A DNA stretch of 47,846 bases. Source: Nocardioidaceae bacterium (GTDB lineage: Bacteria > Actinomycetota > Actinomycetes > Propionibacteriales > Nocardioidaceae). Position 1 is the stretch's first letter. Each line of letters starts with the position of its first letter. Location: the NCBI GenBank assembly GCA_025980475.1, contig JAICXL010000010.1, forward strand, positions 1-47,846. Reading direction: 5' to 3'. This document shows positions 7,658 to 17,700 of this stretch, one piece after another. A program made the translations under genes and the position numbers. Under the pieces are notes generated by a model. It had not been told where the DNA came from, made no database searches, and worked only from the letters and a program-made list of their open reading frames with translations.

Positions 7658-8071
7658 ATGGACGAGATCCACGAGCTGAGCGAGCTCGAGAGCTGGGAGG
7701 TGCTCGGCCGCAACGAGCTGGGTCGGCTGGGCTTCCACCTGCTCGACGAGGTGCACATCGTGCCGGTCAACTACGCCGGCGACGGGCGCACGCTGCTGTT
7801 CCGCACCGCGGAGGGCTCCAAGCTGCTCGGTGTGCTGCTCAACGGCAACGTCGCCTTCGAGGTCGAGGAGCTCGACGCCGAGGTCGCCCGGACCGTGGTG
7901 GTGCGCGGCGTGGCCCGCCAGCTCGGCGAGGCGGAGGCGCACCGGGCCGAGCGGGTGCCACTCCACTCGTGGGTGCCGGGCGATCGCTGTGAGGTGGTGG
8001 AGATCCGCCCCACGGTCGTCACCGGGCGAGAGCTGCCGCTGGCCAGGCCGTGGACCAGGATGCGGGCCTGA
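7658..8071 (+). CDS. Pyridoxamine 5'-phosphate oxidase-fold (Nim-like) flavoprotein
   Basis: Small FMN-binding split-barrel protein of 137 residues, the size of the NimA/PPOX-like single-domain family. It has the typical N-terminal ELESWEVLGRNELGRLGF, then VHIVPVNYAGDGRTLLFRTAEGSK (flavin-contact strand region), FEVEELD, and a C-terminal VVEIRPTVVTGRE strand. No catalytic specificity can be read; relatives are flavin reductase-like, nitroimidazole-resistance or dormancy-regulon proteins. The ATG at 7658 has a strong Shine-Dalgarno 6 bases upstream and two dyads further upstream, suggesting regulated expression. It converges on menB with only 3 bases between the stops. Confidence 0.82.
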   Translation: MDEIHELSELESWEVLGRNELGRLGFHLLDEVHIVPVNYAGDGRTLLFRTAEGSKLLGVLLNGNVAFEVEELDAEVARTVVVRGVARQLGEAEAHRAERVPLHSWVPGDRCEVVEIRPTVVTGRELPLARPWTRMRA

Positions 8072-8074
8072 TCG

Positions 8075-8992
8075 CTAGTAGTACCAGGGGAACGGCGCCC
8101 AGTCCGGGTCGCGTTTCTCGAGGAACTGGTCGCGGCCCTCCTGGGCCTCCTCGGTCATGTAGGCCAGCCGGGTGGTCTCACCGGCGAAGAGCTGCTGGCC
8201 CACCAGGCCGTCATCGATCAGGTTGAAGGCGTACTTCAGCATCCGCTGCGCTGTCGGGCTCTTGCCGTTGACGATGCGGCCCCACTCCAGGCCGACCTGC
8301 TCCAGCTCCGCGTGGGGTACCGCCCGGTTGACGGCCCCCATCCGCACGGCGTCCTCGGCCGAGTACTCCTGGCCGAGGAAGAAGATCTCCCGGGCGACCT
8401 TCTGGCCGACCTGACGGGCGAGGTAGGCCGACCCGAAGCCCCCGTCGAAGGACCCGACGTCGGCGTCGGTCTGCTTGAAGCGGGCCTGCTCGCGGGACGC
8501 CAGGGTGAGGTCGCACACGACGTGCAGGCTGTGTCCACCCCCGGCGGCCCAGCCGGGCACGAGGCAGATCACCACCTTGGGCATGAAGCGGATCAACCGC
8601 TGGCACTCCAGGATGTGCAGCCGCGCCATCTTCGCCTTGTCCACGGTGTCGGCGGTCTCGCCCTCCGCGTACTGGTAGCCGGCCCGACCGCGGATGCGCT
8701 GGTCACCCCCGGTGCAGAAGGCCCACTTCCCGCTCTTCGGTGACGGCCCGTTGCCGGTGAGCAGGACGCAACCGACGTCCCCGGAGGTGCGGGCGTGCTC
8801 GAGCACGCGCAGCAGCTCGTCGACGGTGTGCGGCCGGAAGGCGTTGAGCACGTCGGGCCGGTCGAAGGCGATCCGGACCGTGCCGTGCGCCCGCGCCCGG
8901 TGGTAGGTGAGGTCGGTGAGGTCCGCGAAGCCGGGGACGTCCTGCCACTCCGCCGGGTCGAAGATCTCCGAGACTCCGTCAAGGGCGCTCAT
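8075..8992 (-). CDS. menB: 1,4-dihydroxy-2-naphthoyl-CoA synthase MenB
   Basis: Crotonase-fold enzyme that closes the second ring in menaquinone biosynthesis, turning o-succinylbenzoyl-CoA into DHNA-CoA. It has 305 residues, similar to the longer actinobacterial MenB proteins. Diagnostic segments are KWAFCTGGDQ near residue 105, the oxyanion-hole region GWAAGGGHSLHVVCDLTLAS near 160, TDADVGSFDGGFGS near 190 and the C-terminal RDPDWAPFPWYY. The ATG at 8992 lies 8 bases after TAGCGT on the minus strand. No other men gene is adjacent. A generic enoyl-CoA hydratase is excluded by the MenB-specific C-terminus and active-site loop. Confidence 0.95.
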   Translation of the reverse strand: MSALDGVSEIFDPAEWQDVPGFADLTDLTYHRARAHGTVRIAFDRPDVLNAFRPHTVDELLRVLEHARTSGDVGCVLLTGNGPSPKSGKWAFCTGGDQRIRGRAGYQYAEGETADTVDKAKMARLHILECQRLIRFMPKVVICLVPGWAAGGGHSLHVVCDLTLASREQARFKQTDADVGSFDGGFGSAYLARQVGQKVAREIFFLGQEYSAEDAVRMGAVNRAVPHAELEQVGLEWGRIVNGKSPTAQRMLKYAFNLIDDGLVGQQLFAGETTRLAYMTEEAQEGRDQFLEKRDPDWAPFPWYY

Positions 8993-9000
8993 GGAGCGTG

Positions 9001-9006
9001 ACGCTA
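9001..9006 (-). promoter_or_regulatory. -10 element (TAGCGT) for menB
   Basis: TAGCGT on the minus strand, 8 bases before the menB ATG at 8992, without a Shine-Dalgarno in between; consistent with a leaderless or very short-leader transcript in the 57-base divergent gap. Confidence 0.5.
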
Positions 9007-9049
9007 CCCGTGGGGAATGCTGGCGCTGGCCCCCGGCGTTGGAACAAAC

Positions 9050-9496
9050 ATGACTATCGAGGGTGAATACGCTCCCAGCAGGGCCGACTGGGTCCGCAAG
9101 CAGGTGGAGAGGTTCGAGGCGTCCGACGGGGCCGAGGCCAACACGCTGCGCGACTCCGACGACCCGATCGTGGTGATCACCTCGCGTGGCGCGAAGTCCG
9201 GCAAGCTCCGCAAGAACCCGGTCATGCGCGTGGAGAGGGACGGCAACTACGTCGCCGTGGCCTCGAAGGGGGGTGCGCCGGAGCACCCGGAGTGGTTCCA
9301 CAACTTCGTGGCGAACCCGGTCGTCGAGCTCCAGGACGGCCCGGTGAAGAAGTCCTACCGGGCTCGGCTGCTGCACGGTGAGGAGCGCGCCGAGTGGTGG
9401 CGGCACGCGGTCGAGACCTGGTCGACCTATGGCGAATACCAGCAGCGCACCGCCCGGGAGATCCCGGTGTTCCTGCTCGAGCCGATCGCCGACTGA
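9050..9496 (+). CDS. Nitroreductase-family deazaflavin-dependent (Ddn-like) oxidoreductase
   Basis: A split beta-barrel protein of the Ddn family, which uses reduced coenzyme F420 to reduce quinones or other acceptors. It has 148 residues with the family's GAKSGKLRKNPVMRVE (phosphate-binding region, about 46-61), YVAVASKGGAPEHPEWFHNF (about 67-86) and NPVVELQ, followed by the RTAREIPVFLLEPI terminus. The ATG at 9050 matches the family N-terminus (MTIEGEY) better than an ATG at 9017. It is divergent from menB, which fits a role near menaquinone since Mycobacterium Ddn reduces menaquinone; that link is inference. Confidence 0.9.
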   Translation: MTIEGEYAPSRADWVRKQVERFEASDGAEANTLRDSDDPIVVITSRGAKSGKLRKNPVMRVERDGNYVAVASKGGAPEHPEWFHNFVANPVVELQDGPVKKSYRARLLHGEERAEWWRHAVETWSTYGEYQQRTAREIPVFLLEPIAD

Positions 9497-9592
9497 CCAC
9501 CCGGGGCTTGCACCCGACGTCACTTCCGGCAAGGTTGGTCGTTGTCCGTCTCGCGTGAGATGTGACCTGTCGGGGCGCGTCGTCGGGCCGGT

Positions 9593-11404
9593 TCAGGCCT
9601 CGGCGGCGCGCCCACCGCCATCCGCGGCACCATCCGCGGCACGGGCATGCTGCAGCCGCCGCGCCAGCCCGGTCGCGCGCAGCGCCTGGCGTCCGACCGC
9701 GGCGCGGACCGCCTGCTCGGTCCCGATGACCCGCACCCGCTCCTGCCCGCGAGTCAGGGCGGTGTAGAACAGCTCTCGGGTCAACAGCATGGAGGCGTCC
9801 TCGGGCAGCAGGACCGTCACGTGGCGGAACTGGCTGCCCTGGCTGCGGTGCACGGTCAGGGCGTGCGCCGTGGTCACGTCGGAGAGCCGGGCCAGGGAGA
9901 GCGTGCGCCCCCGGCCACCGTCGTCGAAGAGCGCCGAACGCTCCCCGTCGTCGTCGCCGACCACGACCCCGGTGTCGCCGTTCCACAGTTTGAGGCCGTA
10001 GTCGTTGGCGTTGACGATCAGCGGCTGGCCCGCGTAGTGGGCCGGGAACCAGTCACGGCCCTCACTGTCCTGCAGCCAATGCTCGACGCGCTCGTTCCAT
10101 CCCGCGACGCCGAAGGGGCCCTCCCGGTGCGCGCAGAGCAGCCGGTGCGCCTGCAGGCACGCCAGTGCCCCCGGGGCGTCGCCGTCGTGGGCACGTGCGC
10201 GCAGCTCGAGCGCCGGCGGCTCGACCAGCTCGCGGATCCTGTGCTCGTCTGCCGGGTCGACCAGCTCCACCGCGTCGGAACCGGCTCTGAGCAGCTGCCA
10301 CGCCAAGTCGGCGTCGCCATCTCGTACGGCGGCCGCCAGGGCGCCGATCTCGTCACCGAACCGGTGTGAGGTGCGCAGCTCGCTCAGGGGGGAGTCCGGC
10401 CGGCCAGCGAAGCCGCGGACGACGTCCTGGAGCACCGCTCCGGCCTCGACCGAGGCGAGCTGGTCGGCATCGCCCACGAGCAGCAGCCGGGCATCGGGCC
10501 GCACCGCCTCGAGCAGCCGGGCCATCAGCGTCAGCGAGACCATCGACGTCTCGTCGACCACCACGACGTCGTGCGGCAACCGGTTGCCACGGTGGTGACG
10601 GAAACGGGTGCCACTGTCGGGGCGCACGCCCAGCAGGCGGTGCAGCGTCGATGCCGTCAGCTCCTCGACCGAGGCCCGGTCGTTGGCCGGGAAGTCGGCG
10701 GCCTGCACGGCTTGCCGCAGGGCCTGCGTCAGCCGGGCGGCGGCCTTGCCGGTCGGCGCCGCCAGCGCCACCCGGAGCGGCGCGTCGGTCGTCGCGGCGA
10801 GCACGGCCAGCAGCCGCGACAGCGTGGTCGTCTTGCCGGTGCCGGGTCCGCCGGTCAGCACCGTCGTCCACCGTCGCACCGAGTCGCGGGCCGCGTCCCG
10901 TTGCTCGTCGTAGGGCGCTCCCGGGAAGAGCCGGGCCAGGGCGGCGCCGAGCCGCTCCTGGTCCACGGCAGGGGCGGTGCGCGTGACCCGGGCCAGGAGG
11001 TCGGCCACGACCGCGCCCTCCTCCTGCCAGTAGCGGTCGAGGTAGAGCAGGCTGCCCTCGAGGCGGAGCGCCTGGCCGGTCAACGGGCTCGCCGCGACCG
11101 CGGCCTGCCAATCCCCGGGTGGGAGCCAGGCGATGACATCTCCGGCCGGAAGCATCGCGGCGACCAGGTCACCGGCCGTCGCGAGGTCGAGGCACACCGA
11201 GCCCTGCCGCACCGCGCGCACGGTCAGCGCCACGGCCAGCAGCACGTCCGGCGAGGGCTCCCCACCGATCTGTCCGAGCCGCGTCGCCACGTGCACGTCG
11301 GCGGCGGTCAGCACCCCCAGCCGGTTGAGGTCGGCGAGCCGTCCTGTCGCGGTCAGCACGAGCCGGCGGTCCCAGGCGTCGACGGGTTCGAACAGCTCAG
11401 TCAC
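9593..11404 (-). CDS. recD: Exodeoxyribonuclease V subunit alpha RecD
   Basis: 5'-3' helicase motor of RecBCD, acting at double-strand breaks. It has 603 residues with a Walker A motif (TGGPGTGKTTT, about residue 180-190), Walker B-type DETSMVSL, the GDADQLASVEAGAVLQD motif and the late helicase motif TVHRSQGSQF followed by LFYTALTRG. The GTG start at 11404 lies inside the last codons of recB, an 8-base overlap, so it depends on recB translation. The C-terminal 30 residues are an Ala/Gly-rich tail. RecD2 is excluded because recB and recC precede it. Confidence 0.95.
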   Translation of the reverse strand: MTELFEPVDAWDRRLVLTATGRLADLNRLGVLTAADVHVATRLGQIGGEPSPDVLLAVALTVRAVRQGSVCLDLATAGDLVAAMLPAGDVIAWLPPGDWQAAVAASPLTGQALRLEGSLLYLDRYWQEEGAVVADLLARVTRTAPAVDQERLGAALARLFPGAPYDEQRDAARDSVRRWTTVLTGGPGTGKTTTLSRLLAVLAATTDAPLRVALAAPTGKAAARLTQALRQAVQAADFPANDRASVEELTASTLHRLLGVRPDSGTRFRHHRGNRLPHDVVVVDETSMVSLTLMARLLEAVRPDARLLLVGDADQLASVEAGAVLQDVVRGFAGRPDSPLSELRTSHRFGDEIGALAAAVRDGDADLAWQLLRAGSDAVELVDPADEHRIRELVEPPALELRARAHDGDAPGALACLQAHRLLCAHREGPFGVAGWNERVEHWLQDSEGRDWFPAHYAGQPLIVNANDYGLKLWNGDTGVVVGDDDGERSALFDDGGRGRTLSLARLSDVTTAHALTVHRSQGSQFRHVTVLLPEDASMLLTRELFYTALTRGQERVRVIGTEQAVRAAVGRQALRATGLARRLQHARAADGAADGGGRAAEA

Positions 11405-14400
11405 CGGACCACCTCCGGCTCGTGCCCGCGGACCCGTCGAGGAGGTCGGAGAGGTCCTCGACCAGCCCCACTGGCGGCCGCCACGAGAACACCCCGCACG
11501 GCCGGCCGCCGACGACCGGCGTGTCCGGGCCGCACATGCCGCGCAGGTAGAGGTAGAGCACTCCGCCCAGGTGCACCTCTGGGTCGTAGCCGGGCAGCCG
11601 CCAGCGCAGGAAGCGGTGCAGCACAACGGCGTAGAGCAGCGCCTGCAACGGGTAGTCGGAGTGCTGCATCGCGCCGGCGAGCGCGTCCGGGGAGTAGGCG
11701 GCTGCCGTCAACGGCTCGTCGCGCGGGCCCAGCCAGTTGGTCTTGTAGTCGACGACCAGGAAGCGTCCATCCACCCGCAGCACGACGTCCAGGGAACCGG
11801 TCAGGTAGCCGATCAGGTCCTGCCCGCCGAGGAGCGGCCGGGCGAGGGCATCGGCGTACGCCCGCAGCGGGTCGCCCTCGGGGAGGTGGCTCCTCAGCAG
11901 CGGCCCGATGTCACTGAGCCGGGCGACGCCGTTGGTGGCGGCACGCAGGTCGCCACCGCCCAGGGGCAGCTCGAAGTCGAGCTCGCAGAGCCGGTCGCGG
12001 ACGCCGATGTCGCGCAGCGTGGCCCCGTCTGCGAGGGGGCCGAGCGGGCTCTCGCACACCGCGACCAGGGCGTCTGCCAGCTCGTCACGGTCGAGGTCCT
12101 GCGGCCACCAGACCAGCTGCTCGTCGATGTGCCGGCGCAGCTCGGCCCGCAGGTCGCCGTCGTGCGCTGGCGCCTCCGGGTCGGTGTGCTCGAGCACGGC
12201 GTGCACCAGCGACCCGAAGGCGGCCCCGACCGGCAGCCCGGCCATCGGCGACACGGGCGCTGCCGCCACGGGCAGCACCGAAGGCATCGGCCCGAGGGCC
12301 TCGTCGTCGCGCGGCACCACCTCCGGCTCGCTGGCCACGCCGACTGCGGTCACGGCGTCGGTGACCGCGGGAGAGGAGAGCGAGGAGTACGACGTGCGCC
12401 GCCAGCTGGTGTCGACCTGGCGGTGGAACTCACGCACCGACAGCGGTGAGCGGTCGGCGGGCAGCCCTCCCGCCGGCACCGGCACCTGCTCGGCGCGGAC
12501 GACCTCGGGGCCGCCGTGCTCCTCCCAGGCGCGCAGCCAGGCGACCACCTCCCGGTCGGACGGCGGCGCGAACGACGCCGGACAGCGAGCCTCGCCCTGC
12601 CTGCGGCCGAGCAGCATCCGGTTGAGCGGCGACGCGGGCGCGTTGTTGCCCGCGGCCCACCAGGCGATCAGCCGGGACTGGGCGCGGGTCATCGCGACGT
12701 AGAGCAGCCGCAGCGACTCCCCCGCCTCCTCCTGCTTGTGGCGCTCGTCGAGCGCGCCGGGGCGGGTCGCGACGCCGCCGACGTGGACGACCCGTCGACC
12801 CTGCTCGTCGTGGTAGCGCAGCACGTCGGGCCGGTGCCCGGGGAAGCGGTCGGAGACGAACGGGAGCAGCACGACGGGGTACTGCAGGCCCTTGCTGCCG
12901 TGCACCGTCACCAGCTGGACGGCCCGGGCGTCGCTGTCGAGCCGCCGGGTCCGCTCGCCCACCCCCTCCGCGACGTGCTCCGACATCTGCTCGCGGATCC
13001 AGGACAGCAGCGCCACCACGCCGAGGCGCTCGCGGGAGGCGACCTGGTGCAGTGCCTCGGCGACGTGACGCAGGTCGGTGAGCTGGCGCTCGCCGTCGAC
13101 CAGGCCGAGCACGCGGGCCTCGAGGCCACCCCGGGCGACGGCGGTCTCGAAGACCGCGGCGACACCACGCTCGGCGAACAGGTCGAGCCACTCGCGCACC
13201 GTGGCCGACAGCTGCTCGGTGAGCAGGTCGCCCCCGGAGACCAGCGCATCGGCGGTGAGCCCGAAGAACGAGGTCAGCGCGGCAGCCCGGACACGCCCGG
13301 ACCGCGACGGCTGCTCCATCGCCTCCAGCAGCACCAGCCACTCCTCGGCGGCCGGCGTCGCGAAGACGCTGCCGCCGCCGGAGACCACCGCCGGGACGCC
13401 CACCTCGGCCAGCGCGTCCTGCACCAGCCGCAGGTGGCGGCGGCTGTGGGCGATCACCGCGATGTCACCGGCGCCCAGCGGCCGGTCCTCGAAACCGGCG
13501 TCGTCGAGCAGCCGGCGGATCTGCACGGCGACGTCTGCCGCGATGCGGGGGTTGACCACGTCGTTGACCGCGGCGAGCTTGTTGCCAGGGACGTCGAGGT
13601 CGTCGCGGGTCAGCACGCGCAGCTGGAACGCCCGGCCGGGCACCCCGGCCATCCGCGACCCGGGGTGGCAGGACTCGACCGGCCGGACCACGATCCCGGG
13701 GTCGCCGAGCTCGACCCCCTCCAGGACCGCCTGCATGGCGGCGAGCAGCGGGGCGTCGGTGCGCCGGTTCACCCCGAGGGTCTGGTGGGTCTGCGCCGAC
13801 TGCCGGGCGACCAGGTAGGTGAAGACATCACCACCGCGGAAGGCGTAGATCGCCTGCTTCGGGTCCCCGATCAACACCATCGTGGCGACCCCGCTGAACG
13901 CCCGGTCGAAGACCTGCCACTGCACCGGGTCGGTGTCCTGGAACTCGTCGACCAGGACGACCTTCCAGCGTTGCCGCATCCGGGCCCGCGCCGGGGCCTG
14001 CGGATCGATGAGCGCGTCGGCGAGCTGGCCCAGGAGGTCGTCGTAGGAGAGCACGCCCAGCCGCCGCTTGCGGAGGTCGATCTCGGTCCGGACCGCCTCG
14101 CAGAAGGCGCCCCGGACACCCTCGGGAGTCCCGGGGGCAGCGTCGGTCGGCTCGAGGCGGGCCCGGGGGTCGGTCATCGCGGCGCGGGCCAGCTTGAGAG
14201 CCTCCTTGCGCGGGAAGGTGCGGGCGTCCTCGGCGGTCGCGTGGTCGCCCAGGTAGAGGTCGTCGACCACCTCGACCAGCAGGTCGTCGAGGTCCTCGAC
14301 CAGGGTGGCGGCGGAATCGGTGTCACCGGCGACGCCCAGGCCCTTGAGGACCATGTGGCAGAACTGGTGGATCGTGACGATCGCGGCGGAGTCGAAGCTC

Positions 14401-14750
14401 GTGAGCGCTGCCCGCACCCGCCGGCACCGCCGGTCGAGCTCCTCGGCTGGGGCATCAAGCAGCGTCGCCAGCAGCTCGTCGGCCTCCGCGGCGGGTTCGC
14501 CGGCGACTGCGTCGACCAGTGCCCGCTCCACCTCCACCAGCCGGTCGCGGACCCGCTCGCGCAGCTCCTGGCTCGCGGCCCGGCCGAAGGTCACCACGAG
14601 CATCTCGTCGAGGGTGGCCTCCCCCTCCGCGACGAACCGGGCGACCAGGGCAGCGATCGTCCAGGTCTTGCCGGTGCCGGCGCTGGCCTCCAGCAGCGTG
14701 GTCCCGCGCGGCAGCGGACCGGAGATGTCGAAGACGGCGGCGGTGCTCAC
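11397..14750 (-). CDS. recB: Exodeoxyribonuclease V subunit beta RecB (helicase-nuclease)
   Basis: 3'-5' helicase and nuclease subunit of RecBCD. In 1117 residues it carries a Walker A motif (ASAGTGKT, 22-29), the UvrD-like DEFQDTDPVQW and GDPKQAIYAFRGGD motifs, VHGSKGLQYPVVLLPF, and a C-terminal RecB nuclease domain whose catalytic DYK triplet (VVDYKTNW) lies near residue 1000, with QALLYAVVLHRFLR after it. The nuclease therefore looks intact. The GTG at 14750 overlaps the recC stop (GTGA); an ATG at 14762, four codons upstream, is the alternative. The recC, recB, recD order is common in actinobacteria. Confidence 0.95.
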   Translation of the reverse strand: MSTAAVFDISGPLPRGTTLLEASAGTGKTWTIAALVARFVAEGEATLDEMLVVTFGRAASQELRERVRDRLVEVERALVDAVAGEPAAEADELLATLLDAPAEELDRRCRRVRAALTSFDSAAIVTIHQFCHMVLKGLGVAGDTDSAATLVEDLDDLLVEVVDDLYLGDHATAEDARTFPRKEALKLARAAMTDPRARLEPTDAAPGTPEGVRGAFCEAVRTEIDLRKRRLGVLSYDDLLGQLADALIDPQAPARARMRQRWKVVLVDEFQDTDPVQWQVFDRAFSGVATMVLIGDPKQAIYAFRGGDVFTYLVARQSAQTHQTLGVNRRTDAPLLAAMQAVLEGVELGDPGIVVRPVESCHPGSRMAGVPGRAFQLRVLTRDDLDVPGNKLAAVNDVVNPRIAADVAVQIRRLLDDAGFEDRPLGAGDIAVIAHSRRHLRLVQDALAEVGVPAVVSGGGSVFATPAAEEWLVLLEAMEQPSRSGRVRAAALTSFFGLTADALVSGGDLLTEQLSATVREWLDLFAERGVAAVFETAVARGGLEARVLGLVDGERQLTDLRHVAEALHQVASRERLGVVALLSWIREQMSEHVAEGVGERTRRLDSDARAVQLVTVHGSKGLQYPVVLLPFVSDRFPGHRPDVLRYHDEQGRRVVHVGGVATRPGALDERHKQEEAGESLRLLYVAMTRAQSRLIAWWAAGNNAPASPLNRMLLGRRQGEARCPASFAPPSDREVVAWLRAWEEHGGPEVVRAEQVPVPAGGLPADRSPLSVREFHRQVDTSWRRTSYSSLSSPAVTDAVTAVGVASEPEVVPRDDEALGPMPSVLPVAAAPVSPMAGLPVGAAFGSLVHAVLEHTDPEAPAHDGDLRAELRRHIDEQLVWWPQDLDRDELADALVAVCESPLGPLADGATLRDIGVRDRLCELDFELPLGGGDLRAATNGVARLSDIGPLLRSHLPEGDPLRAYADALARPLLGGQDLIGYLTGSLDVVLRVDGRFLVVDYKTNWLGPRDEPLTAAAYSPDALAGAMQHSDYPLQALLYAVVLHRFLRWRLPGYDPEVHLGGVLYLYLRGMCGPDTPVVGGRPCGVFSWRPPVGLVEDLSDLLDGSAGTSRRWSGD

Positions 14751-17700
14751 TTGTCCGGCCATCCCTGCTCGTGCTGGAGCAGCGGTGACCACACCCGGGT
14801 CGCCAGTGTGCCGAGCCCGCCGGCCTCCAGGGCGGCGATGTCGAGACCGCTGCCGAGCACACGGCAGAACGCGGGGTCGGCGCTCTCCCCGGGGAAGTTC
14901 TTCGGGTTCCACTTCCATCTGGCGTCGTTGGTCGCCTTGTGCACCGACTTCTCGCGACCCAGCGCCCAGGCACGGCCGGTGGCGACCGGGAGCGGCGCGG
15001 GCCGGCGGAGGCCGAGGTCGCGCAGCTGCATGAGCCCGCGGAGGTGATCGAGCGCGAACGCCGGGTCGACCGGACCGAGGACGGCGTGCGCGACCTGGCC
15101 GCCGGCCGCCTTGCCCACCACGTGGCCGGTCACCCGGACCCGCGGGTCGGCGGACTGGAGGGCGAGCAGGTCGATCCAGGCCGGCAGCGCGTGCTTGGCG
15201 GCGAGCCGCGACCAGGTGAGGCGGACGAGCCGGACGGAGTCGCCGTCGTCGTGCACACCACGCACCGAGCCGGAGATCCGGCGGCCACCGTCGAGCTCGA
15301 GCAGGACCTCGGGCGTCCGCGGCCGGCCCTGGCGCAACGCGGCGCTCTCGTCGAGCAGCTGCTGGGCCACGGCGATGATCCCCCGCAGCGTCTCGGGACC
15401 GAGCTCCCCCGGAGGGAGCTCACCCCGCAGCAGCTCGGCGGTGCACACCGCCTGGGGGTCGGCGCCGTCGAGGAGCGCTGTCACCACCCGATCACCGACG
15501 GCCCAGCTCTCGAGGCCGTCGAGCTCGATGGGGATCGCGTCGTGGACGTCGTCGACGTCGGCGGGGGTGGCGACGTCGAGCCGGCGCAGGAAGGCACGGG
15601 CGGGGTTCTTGAAGAAGTCGGCCAGCTCGGTGAGCGTGACGTCCCCGGCCGCGTCCTCGGGCGGCGGCAGCTCACCACCGAGGGGCTCGGGGGTGGCGCG
15701 CGGCCCGCGCGCGGCGAGCGCTCCGGCGAGCGCCGCGCGGTCGAAGCTGAACGGGCTCGGCGTGCCGAGCCCGCCGGGCACGAGGTTGCGCGGGTCGAAG
15801 GGCTGCAGCGGATGGCGCACCAGCACCTGGTCCCGCACCGGAACCGACGCCGTGCGGTCGAGGGCATCGAGCAGCTCGCCGACCGGCACCGCCGGGGGCC
15901 GCTGCTGCCCGGTGTGCTCGCTGGCCCCCGAGTAGGTGACCACCAGGCTCCCGGTCGCGGCCAGCACGGCGTCGAGGAGCAGCTGGCGGTCCTCGCTGCG
16001 CACGTCGCGCTCGCCGGTCACCGGTTCGCGGGCCAGCGCGTCGTCGCCGTCGGGCACCAGCATCCGCGGGAAGACGCCGTCGTCGAGGCCGAGCAGGCAC
16101 ACAACGCGGTGCGGGACCGAGCGCATCGGCACCAGGGTGGCGACGGTGAGGGTGCCGGTGCGGAAGTTGGCACGGGTGGGGCGCCCGGCGAGCCGCTGGT
16201 CGAGCAGCCCGCGCACGTCCGGGAGCCGCAGCCGGCACGATCCATGGTCCGCGTCGGCGAGGGCGACCAGCTCGCGGTCGAGCTGGGCGACCTGCCAGGC
16301 GTCCATCGGGGCGACGGCGGTAAGGGCCGCGACACCGTCGCGCAGCGCCCGGCTCCACTCGGCGACCGGCCCGGCTGCGTCGAGTGCGTCGATGGCGCCC
16401 TCGAGCCGGTCGATCAGCTCGGCGAACCGGCCGGCGAGGTCGACGGTGCCCGACCCGACGTCGTCGACGGGCAGGGTGCGGCCGACGGCGCGGCCGGCCC
16501 CGGGGTCGGCCATGGTGACACCGAGCAGCACCCGGTCCAGGCCGGCGCGCCAGGTGTTCTGCTCGATACCGGCGAGGTGGTACGGCGCCCGGTGCTCGCC
16601 GGTCAGTCCCCAGCGGACACCGGACTCGGCGACCCACCGGGTGAGCCGCTCGATGTCGTTGTCGTCCAGGCCGAAGCGACGTCGTACGGGCTCCTCGGAG
16701 ACCAGGTCGAGCACCTCGCTGGCCGTTACCCGGCCTCCGGCGAGGGTGACCAGGCGGGTGGCGACCTGCAGCAGCGGGTTGGTGCTGGCCAGGCCGCGGT
16801 CGGCGAGCCGGACGCGCAGCTGGTGGCCGGGGTGGTGGCCGTCATGGAGCCCGAACGCCGCCTGCACCAGCGGCGCGTAGGCCTCCACGTCAGGGCACAT
16901 CACCAGGATGTCGCGAGGCTCGAGGGTCGGGTCGTCCTCGAGCAGACCCACCAGGACCTCGCGAAGCACGTCGACCTGGCGTGCCTGGCCATGGCACGCG
17001 TGCACCTGCACGCTGCGGTCGACGGGATCGGGCGCGCGGGCGCTGCGCTCGGCCGGCGACGGGGACCGGTTGGCGCGCAGGTCGTGCTGCAGCCAGCCGA
17101 GGAGGCTGGTCGCGGCGGGCTCGGCCACCGGGGGCTCGACGGTGTCGGCCACGTCGGGCAGCAGGGCCAGGGTGCGTTGCACCTCGCGGGCGTCGCGGCC
17201 CAGCGAGGCGAGCAACGGGTGACCGACGTGCTCGGCGGAGGGATCCACCAGGCGGCGCACCGGACCCTGCGCGACCACCGGCGCCAGTGCCTGCCACAGC
17301 GCCGCGGAGGCCTGCGGCAGCCACAGGTGCACCTCGCGGACCTCACCCACCGCGGCGAGCAGCTCCACCTCGGTGACCGGCAGCCGGGTGTGGCCGAAGA
17401 GCGAGAGCCGGTCGGGCAGCTCCAGCGGGTCGCCGGCGCGGATCGCGGCCAGTGTGGCTGCGTGCCGGGCGTCCGGAGCGGGCGCGCCCACCCGCTCCGA
17501 CAACCGCTGCCACAACCGTGGCTGCCAGCACAGGTCGGGGTCCAGCGGCGAGCCGCCGCCGTCGGTCTCCGCGCCGGCCGCCCAGTCGGCCAGCAGGGCG
17601 GGCCGTTGCACGGCGTAGGAGGCGAACAGGCCCGCGAGGCGGCGCGCCACCGACCAGCGCCGGCCCTGCCGGAGCTCGAGCTCGACGCCCTCGCGGCCGG

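Noticed and set aside
9497-9592. Search for a terminator between the Ddn-like gene and recD
   Set aside because: Only a weak TCTC-GCGT-GAGA dyad is present; not strong enough to call.
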